Source: a virus. Taken from it: a stretch of 32,288 nucleotides of DNA. The stretch lies in IMG/VR virus record IMGVR_UViG_3300005513_000015, positions 1 to 32,288 of that record, one strand, 5' to 3'. The translations under genes and the position numbers were made by a program. The notes under the pieces are model-generated. The model was not told the DNA's origin. It saw only the letters and a program-made list of their open reading frames with translations, and ran no database searches. Within the stretch, counting starts at the first letter, position 1. Every line of letters begins with the position of its first letter. Shown here one piece after another: positions 28,479-32,288 of this stretch.

Positions 28479-29930
28479 ATGTCCAAGTCACGTCGAAACC
28501 AGAAGGCCGGCGTGGTGCAGGCAGTCCGTACATCGGACAGTTTCCAGAACGCTTCGGCGAGCCTCGGCTGGGGCACCAATAACCAGTCGAGCGCTTCGCA
28601 GTACGCGCTGTCGTATCAAAGCCGCAACCGCATAAACCTCGAGGCTGCGTATCGCGGCTCTTGGGTAGTCCGCGCGGCCGTCGATGCGATGCCGGAAGAC
28701 ATGACCCGGTGCGGCATCGAAATGTCTGGTCTTGAGCCGGAAGACATTTCGATGATCGAGCGCGACATGATGCGCCTGGCGATCTGGGATGCGCTGTGTG
28801 ACGACGGCAAGTGGGCGAATCTGTACGGCGGCTGCCTCGCTGTGATGCTGATCGACGGGCAGGACTTCGCCACTCCGCTGCGTGTGGAGACGATAGCCAA
28901 AGATCAGTTCAAGGGGCTGCTTATCCTTGACCGCTGGATGGTGTCGCCGCCCGTTGGCGATGTGGTGACAGAGTTCGGCCCCGACATGGGCAAGCCGGTC
29001 TTCTACAACGTCATCGCCGACTACGCGGCCATTCCCAAGGCCAAGATCCACTACTCGCGCGTGATTCGGCTCGACGGCATGGATCTGCCGTTCTATCAGC
29101 GCGTCGCAGAGAATGGCTGGGGCCTCTCGGTCCTTGAACCGATGTGGGATCGACTGATCGCGTTCGATAGCGCATCGGTCGGAGCCGGCCAATTGATATA
29201 CAAGGCGCATCTGCGCACGATGACAATCGACGGGCTTCGCGACATCATCGCGGCCGGCGGCCCCGCACTTGCTGGTCTCAATGCGCAGATCAAATACACA
29301 CGCGAGGCACAGACCAACGAAGGTATGACGCTGGTTGATGCCAAAGACAAGTTCGAAGCGCATACCTACGCGTTCTCTGGCCTCTCCGACATGCTCACCC
29401 AGTTCGCGCAGCAGTTGTGCGGTGCGCTCGGGATGCCCTTCACTCGCCTGTTCGGACAGTCGCCTACTGGTCTGAACGCAACCGGCGAAGGCGAGATGAA
29501 GCAGTGGCATGAGAAGGTCAAGCAGAACCAGGAGCGGCGCCTTCGTAATCCGCTGCATCGCCTGCTGTCGGTCATGTCAATGTCGACGCTCGGCAAGCCA
29601 TTGCCCGACGACTTCGCGTTTGAGTTCCGCAACCTTCAGGAAATGTCGGAGAAGGAAAAGTCAGAGATCGCCAAGTCGACCGTGGATGCTGTTACGGCTG
29701 CCGTCGATGCGAATCTTTTGACCGTCAGTGGCGGTATGAAGGAGCTGAAAGCATCTGCTCCGAACACTGGCATGTTTGGCTCAATTTCTGACGACGCGAT
29801 CAACGAAGCCGAAGAACAGGAAAAGAACGCCCCGCCACCTGGTGAGATGGACTTACCTGACGTGTCGAATCTGACTGGCGATTCGGGCAGCGCTGTATCG
29901 TGGCTCAAACGCCTGCGTAAAAAGAAATGA
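28479..29930 (+). CDS. Portal protein, DUF1073/HI1409 family, 483 aa
   Basis: Forms the dodecameric ring at the head vertex through which DNA is pumped. Family features: an N-terminal arm with NRINLEAAYRGSWVVRAAVD and AMPEDMTRCGIE; the middle SRVIRLDGMDLPFYQRV and GWGLSVLEPMWDRL; and the C-terminal FAQQLCGALGMPFTRLFGQS with PTGLNATGEGEMKQWHE, both very characteristic. Length is right for the family. It has a 45-base gap after the terminase and an ATGA overlap with the next gene. Confidence 0.93.
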   Translation: MSKSRRNQKAGVVQAVRTSDSFQNASASLGWGTNNQSSASQYALSYQSRNRINLEAAYRGSWVVRAAVDAMPEDMTRCGIEMSGLEPEDISMIERDMMRLAIWDALCDDGKWANLYGGCLAVMLIDGQDFATPLRVETIAKDQFKGLLILDRWMVSPPVGDVVTEFGPDMGKPVFYNVIADYAAIPKAKIHYSRVIRLDGMDLPFYQRVAENGWGLSVLEPMWDRLIAFDSASVGAGQLIYKAHLRTMTIDGLRDIIAAGGPALAGLNAQIKYTREAQTNEGMTLVDAKDKFEAHTYAFSGLSDMLTQFAQQLCGALGMPFTRLFGQSPTGLNATGEGEMKQWHEKVKQNQERRLRNPLHRLLSVMSMSTLGKPLPDDFAFEFRNLQEMSEKEKSEIAKSTVDAVTAAVDANLLTVSGGMKELKASAPNTGMFGSISDDAINEAEEQEKNAPPPGEMDLPDVSNLTGDSGSAVSWLKRLRKKK

Positions 29931-30673
29931 CCCTCACCCTTGACCGCAAGCGCAGCCGCAACCCGGTCAAGACGGGCCGCGCCGAGCAACGCTATGCCCT
30001 GCAACTTCGCAAGGTCGCGCAGCAGGTCGGTTCCATTGTGTCGCCGTTCACTCCCGGCGACATGAGTGCGGTCCCGACCATCGAGCAGTTGCTCAAAGCC
30101 TACTCGGACATGCTCAGAGGCTGGGCGACGCAAACCGCAAGCGACATGCTGATGGACGTCGCGCTACGTGACGAACAGGCGTGGGCGACGATGGCCAAGG
30201 ATCTGTCCCGCGGCCTTCGCGAAGAAATCCGCAATGCGCCGACCGGCCGCGTGATGCAGCAGCTGCTGGCCGAGCAGGTAACGCTCATCCAGAGCATTCC
30301 GCTTGAGGCGGCGCAGCGGGTGCATCGGCTCACTCTTGAGGGTGTCGAGAACAGCACACGGGCCAGCGAGATCGCGAAAGAGATTCTGCGCACTGAGGAA
30401 GTCACCACCTCTCGCGCTGTATTGATTGCACGCACAGAGACCGCGAGGACCGCGGCCACTCTGACCCAGGCTCGCGCCGAACACATAGGCGCCGATTCGT
30501 ACATCTGGCGCACCAGCGGCGATTCGACCGTACGCAGCGATCACCGTGCGCTCAACGGCAAGATTTTCCAGTGGAACAACCCGCCCGTCGCCGATGAGCG
30601 ATCTGGCGAGCGTGCGCACCCTGGATGTATCTGGAATTGCCGATGCTATGCCGAACCCATCATCCCTGACTAG
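29927..30673 (+). CDS. MuF/SPP1 gp7-like head morphogenesis protein, 248 aa
   Basis: Minor head protein packed with or attached to the portal. The MuF domain is clear in the C-terminal half: TTSRAVLIARTETARTAATL, then IWRTSGDSTVRSDHRALNGK, and HPGCIWNCRCYAEPI with the two closing cysteines. The N-terminal half is helical. Start ATG 29927 overlaps the portal stop. It is followed directly by the small protein at 30674. Confidence 0.93.
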   Translation: MTLTLDRKRSRNPVKTGRAEQRYALQLRKVAQQVGSIVSPFTPGDMSAVPTIEQLLKAYSDMLRGWATQTASDMLMDVALRDEQAWATMAKDLSRGLREEIRNAPTGRVMQQLLAEQVTLIQSIPLEAAQRVHRLTLEGVENSTRASEIAKEILRTEEVTTSRAVLIARTETARTAATLTQARAEHIGADSYIWRTSGDSTVRSDHRALNGKIFQWNNPPVADERSGERAHPGCIWNCRCYAEPIIPD

Positions 30674-31168
30674 ATGCCCCAAGCGCTTCATATTTACCTC
30701 CACGTTCACGACGCGAAGTGGGAGGAACAAAACCATCCGCGTAAGGAGAATGGGCAATTCGGAGCGGGTGGTGGTGGCGCTGTAGCACTGAAAGGCGACG
30801 AGCTCGGTGACTACACGAGCATGAAGGAACTTCGGCAGAAAGCCTTGGAACATGCCGATCGCTTTATCGGAAAGTCGTTCAGCAACCGAGCTACTGGCAA
30901 TGAAATTGAGGTGACCAGGAAGGGCGTCAAGCACACGCTGTCTGGAGCATCCGACACCTTAGTCAGGACGGTCCCGGCCATACCTTCCCTGCTTGAGAAC
31001 GCGAAGTTGATTGCAACGGCATCAGACAAGCGTGGCGATGTCAACGTTCTGTCTGTGGAGACGTATCACGCTCCGATCGAGATTGACGGACAGCATCACA
31101 ACGCAATCCTGACTGTGAAGCGGTATTCAGACGGGCGCCGCTATTACGACCACGGCATCGTGAAATAA
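30674..31168 (+). CDS. LPD3/BECR-like small protein behind MuF, 164 aa
   Basis: MPQALHIYLHVHD, then a linker KWEEQNHPRKENGQFGAGGG (about residues 15-34), a W.E..HPR...GQF tag common on phage head-linked proteins. The C-terminal domain (about 50-164) has IGKSFSNRATGNEIEVTRKG, KHTLSG, IPSLLENAKLIATASD and DGRRYYDHGI, resembling the polyvalent-protein LPD3 or barnase/EndoU/ColicinE5/RelE-like (BECR) domains. MuF proteins often carry such domains as fused C termini; here it is a separate gene starting on the base after the MuF stop. A head-carried effector is possible. Nuclease activity is not shown by any certain residue. Confidence 0.6.
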   Translation: MPQALHIYLHVHDAKWEEQNHPRKENGQFGAGGGGAVALKGDELGDYTSMKELRQKALEHADRFIGKSFSNRATGNEIEVTRKGVKHTLSGASDTLVRTVPAIPSLLENAKLIATASDKRGDVNVLSVETYHAPIEIDGQHHNAILTVKRYSDGRRYYDHGIVK

Positions 31169-31171
31169 AAA

Positions 31172-31315
31172 GAGACCGCCGTTTAAGTAACGTACCTCAC
31201 ACGCTGCCAGGGCGGGATGGTTTGAACGTCCGGGGTCTCAAAATCAATTATAGACCCAGTTGCCATAAACGCAAAATTCCGCGTCTGAACAATCACTTAG
31301 CCCGCTCCGCGCGGG
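31172..31315 (+). other. Structured gap between the BECR-like gene and the protease gene
   Basis: The 165 bases 31169-31333 hold no gene. GAGACC (31172-31177) and GGTCTC (31234-31239) close a 68-base fold containing CGTT/AACG. A separate hairpin, CCCGC-TCCGC-GCGGG (31301-31315), lies 18 bases before the next ATG. No good T tract follows, so it is more likely a translational or processing element, or a weak terminator, than a strong stop. Confidence 0.4.
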
Positions 31316-31333
31316 TCTCCCTACGTTCCTTAT

Positions 31334-32288
31334 ATGTCCAATGCCTGCGAATGCAAAGCGTGCGTGAGCAAGCGCGCGCCGACGAAAGATGCAATCACGG
31401 CCAGCGGCATGCTCGCTACTGAGCAGATCGGCCCGAAGCAGTCGCTGCTGGCCAGTGGCGCCCTTCTCTGTCAGGACGTGCCGATCGCTCGCATCGGCGT
31501 CCAAGACTACGCCGCGACCGAACTTCCGGATATCGAAGATAAGGACGGCGTGATTGAAGTCGAGCGAACCGAGGATGAGGTGTTCAATCCAGAGGCCATC
31601 GCATCGTTCGAAGGCGCACCGGTAACGATCGAGCACCCGCGCGAGCCAGTCACGCCAGATAACTGGATCGTCTACGCCAAAGGGTCCGTCCACAACGTGC
31701 GCCGCGGCGACGGCGAAATGAGTGACTTCTTGATGGCTGACCTCCTGATTCAAGACAAGGGCGCCATTCATGACGTGCAGACCAAGCGGCTCAAAGAAAT
31801 CTCCTGCGGGTACGACGCGGGATATCTGCAGATCGCGCCGGGACGTGCTCGGCAAACGGACATCGTGGGCAACCACGTTGCGCTGCTGGCGGGCTCGGCC
31901 CGCTGCGGCGAAGCCTGCTCCGTGCAGGACTCACTACCAACCTCCATTGGAGATCCATTAATGGCAACGAAGAAAGGCGCTGAATCCCTCAAGGACAAGC
32001 TGCGCAAGCTCTTCATGACGCGCGATTCGGAAGCCTTCGAAAAAGCGTTGTCTGAGGAAGTCAAAGACGAAGACGGCGCGGCTGGCAACGTCCCCGCCAT
32101 CCACATTCACATGCCCGGCGCCGAAAAGGCCGACGCAGCGGAAGAAACGAAGGACGACGAGTCCGAAGCTGATCCGATGGCTCAGGTCATGGACGCGATC
32201 AAGGCTGTCGCCGAGTCCGTTGCAGCAATCGGCGAGCGGGTTTCGAAGCTCGAAGCTGGCCCGACCAACGACTCTGAAGAAGAGAAGA
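31334..32288 (+). CDS. DUF2213-type prohead protease, fused to scaffold, cut by the right edge
   Basis: Read directly from ATG 31334 to the edge, 318 codons with no stop. Start MSNACECKACVSKRAP is Cys-rich and has no clear ribosome site; ATG 31409 is an alternative. Conserved parts: LLCQDVPIARIGVQDYAATE (about 44-63), PVTIEHPRE (about 96-104), LKEISCGYDAGYL (about 155-167, the likely nucleophile Ser) and TDIVGNHVALLAGSARCG (about 177-194), the DUF2213 protease pattern. From residue 210 the sequence becomes a charged helical scaffold (KDKLRKLFMTRDSEAFEKAL and later acidic blocks). It would mature the prohead after assembly. Confidence 0.88.
   Translation, partial: MSNACECKACVSKRAPTKDAITASGMLATEQIGPKQSLLASGALLCQDVPIARIGVQDYAATELPDIEDKDGVIEVERTEDEVFNPEAIASFEGAPVTIEHPREPVTPDNWIVYAKGSVHNVRRGDGEMSDFLMADLLIQDKGAIHDVQTKRLKEISCGYDAGYLQIAPGRARQTDIVGNHVALLAGSARCGEACSVQDSLPTSIGDPLMATKKGAESLKDKLRKLFMTRDSEAFEKALSEEVKDEDGAAGNVPAIHIHMPGAEKADAAEETKDDESEADPMAQVMDAIKAVAESVAAIGERVSKLEAGPTNDSEEEK
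31961..32288 (+). CDS. Nested scaffold start inside the protease gene (runs off the edge)
   Basis: ATG 31961 is in frame with the protease (codon 210), exactly at the border between protease and scaffold parts. TTGGAG lies 8-9 bases upstream. Internal initiation would give a free scaffold protein (MATKKGAESLKDKLRKLF onward) as in lambda C/Nu3. The existence of the shorter product is an inference from the start signal and domain border. Confidence 0.55.
   Translation, partial: MATKKGAESLKDKLRKLFMTRDSEAFEKALSEEVKDEDGAAGNVPAIHIHMPGAEKADAAEETKDDESEADPMAQVMDAIKAVAESVAAIGERVSKLEAGPTNDSEEEK

Noticed and set aside
1-32288. Integrase, att sites, lysis genes or host genes in the window
   Set aside because: None recognised on either strand; they probably lie beyond the edges.

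Overview
The window is the left and central part of a temperate tailed-phage genome, almost certainly a prophage or phage of a GC-rich betaproteobacterium. Burkholderia or Paraburkholderia is my inference, from base composition, codon use and the style of the small phage proteins; no host gene, att site or integrase lies inside the window. The gene order is lambdoid: a leftward early arm, an immunity region, a rightward replication arm, a NinG/accessory block, a late-control region, then packaging and head genes that run off the right edge.

Layout. Positions 1-8890 are transcribed leftwards: a solitary C5-cytosine methyltransferase, a YqaJ-type exonuclease with a probable single-strand annealing partner, and a long chain of small accessory genes, many joined by ATGA stop/start overlaps. 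Positions 8890-10680 are the immunity region: a leftward promoter with repeated GATTTGCT boxes, one isolated rightward gene, an S24/LexA-type repressor (leftward), and a Cro-like gene (rightward) followed by a terminator. Positions 10677-15884 hold a CII-like regulator, an HNH protein, a replication initiator, a DnaB helicase and SSB. Positions 15894-21078 are small accessory genes with NinG and a probable mobile HNH-type gene. Positions 21201-22400 carry a Q-like zinc-finger protein, two small genes, and a strong sigma70 promoter that leads straight into an intrinsic terminator, the arrangement of lambda Q/pR'/tR'. From 24894 rightwards come a small zinc-binding protein, a metallophosphoesterase, small and large terminase, portal, MuF-like head protein, a small BECR/LPD3-like protein and a DUF2213-type prohead protease with a nested scaffold start.

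The most unusual content is non-coding. Two intergenic stretches without convincing genes, about 700 nt (minus strand, 7985-8683) and about 865 nt (plus strand, 24015-24880), are packed with perfect hairpins, long-range stems and multibranch closures. The left one has a 13+4 bp long-range stem, a 9 bp stem, a 14 bp 3' hairpin, and GNRA and UUCG tetraloops that point to the minus strand. The right one ends in an intrinsic terminator with a GAAA tetraloop. Their size, phage setting and complexity recall the giant ornate phage RNAs GOLLD and ROOL, but I cannot assign them to a known family. Three smaller structured stretches (4880-5075 minus, 22814-22866 plus, 31172-31315 plus) add to an RNA-rich genome.

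How it works together (inference): the repressor holds the leftward and rightward promoters. On induction Cro and the CII-like protein set the early decision, exonuclease/annealing protein and NinG handle recombination, and initiator/DnaB/SSB replicate the genome. The Q-like protein then lets polymerase from the 22223-22250 promoter read through the terminators at about 22394 and 24879 into packaging and head genes, transcribing the large right-hand RNA on the way.
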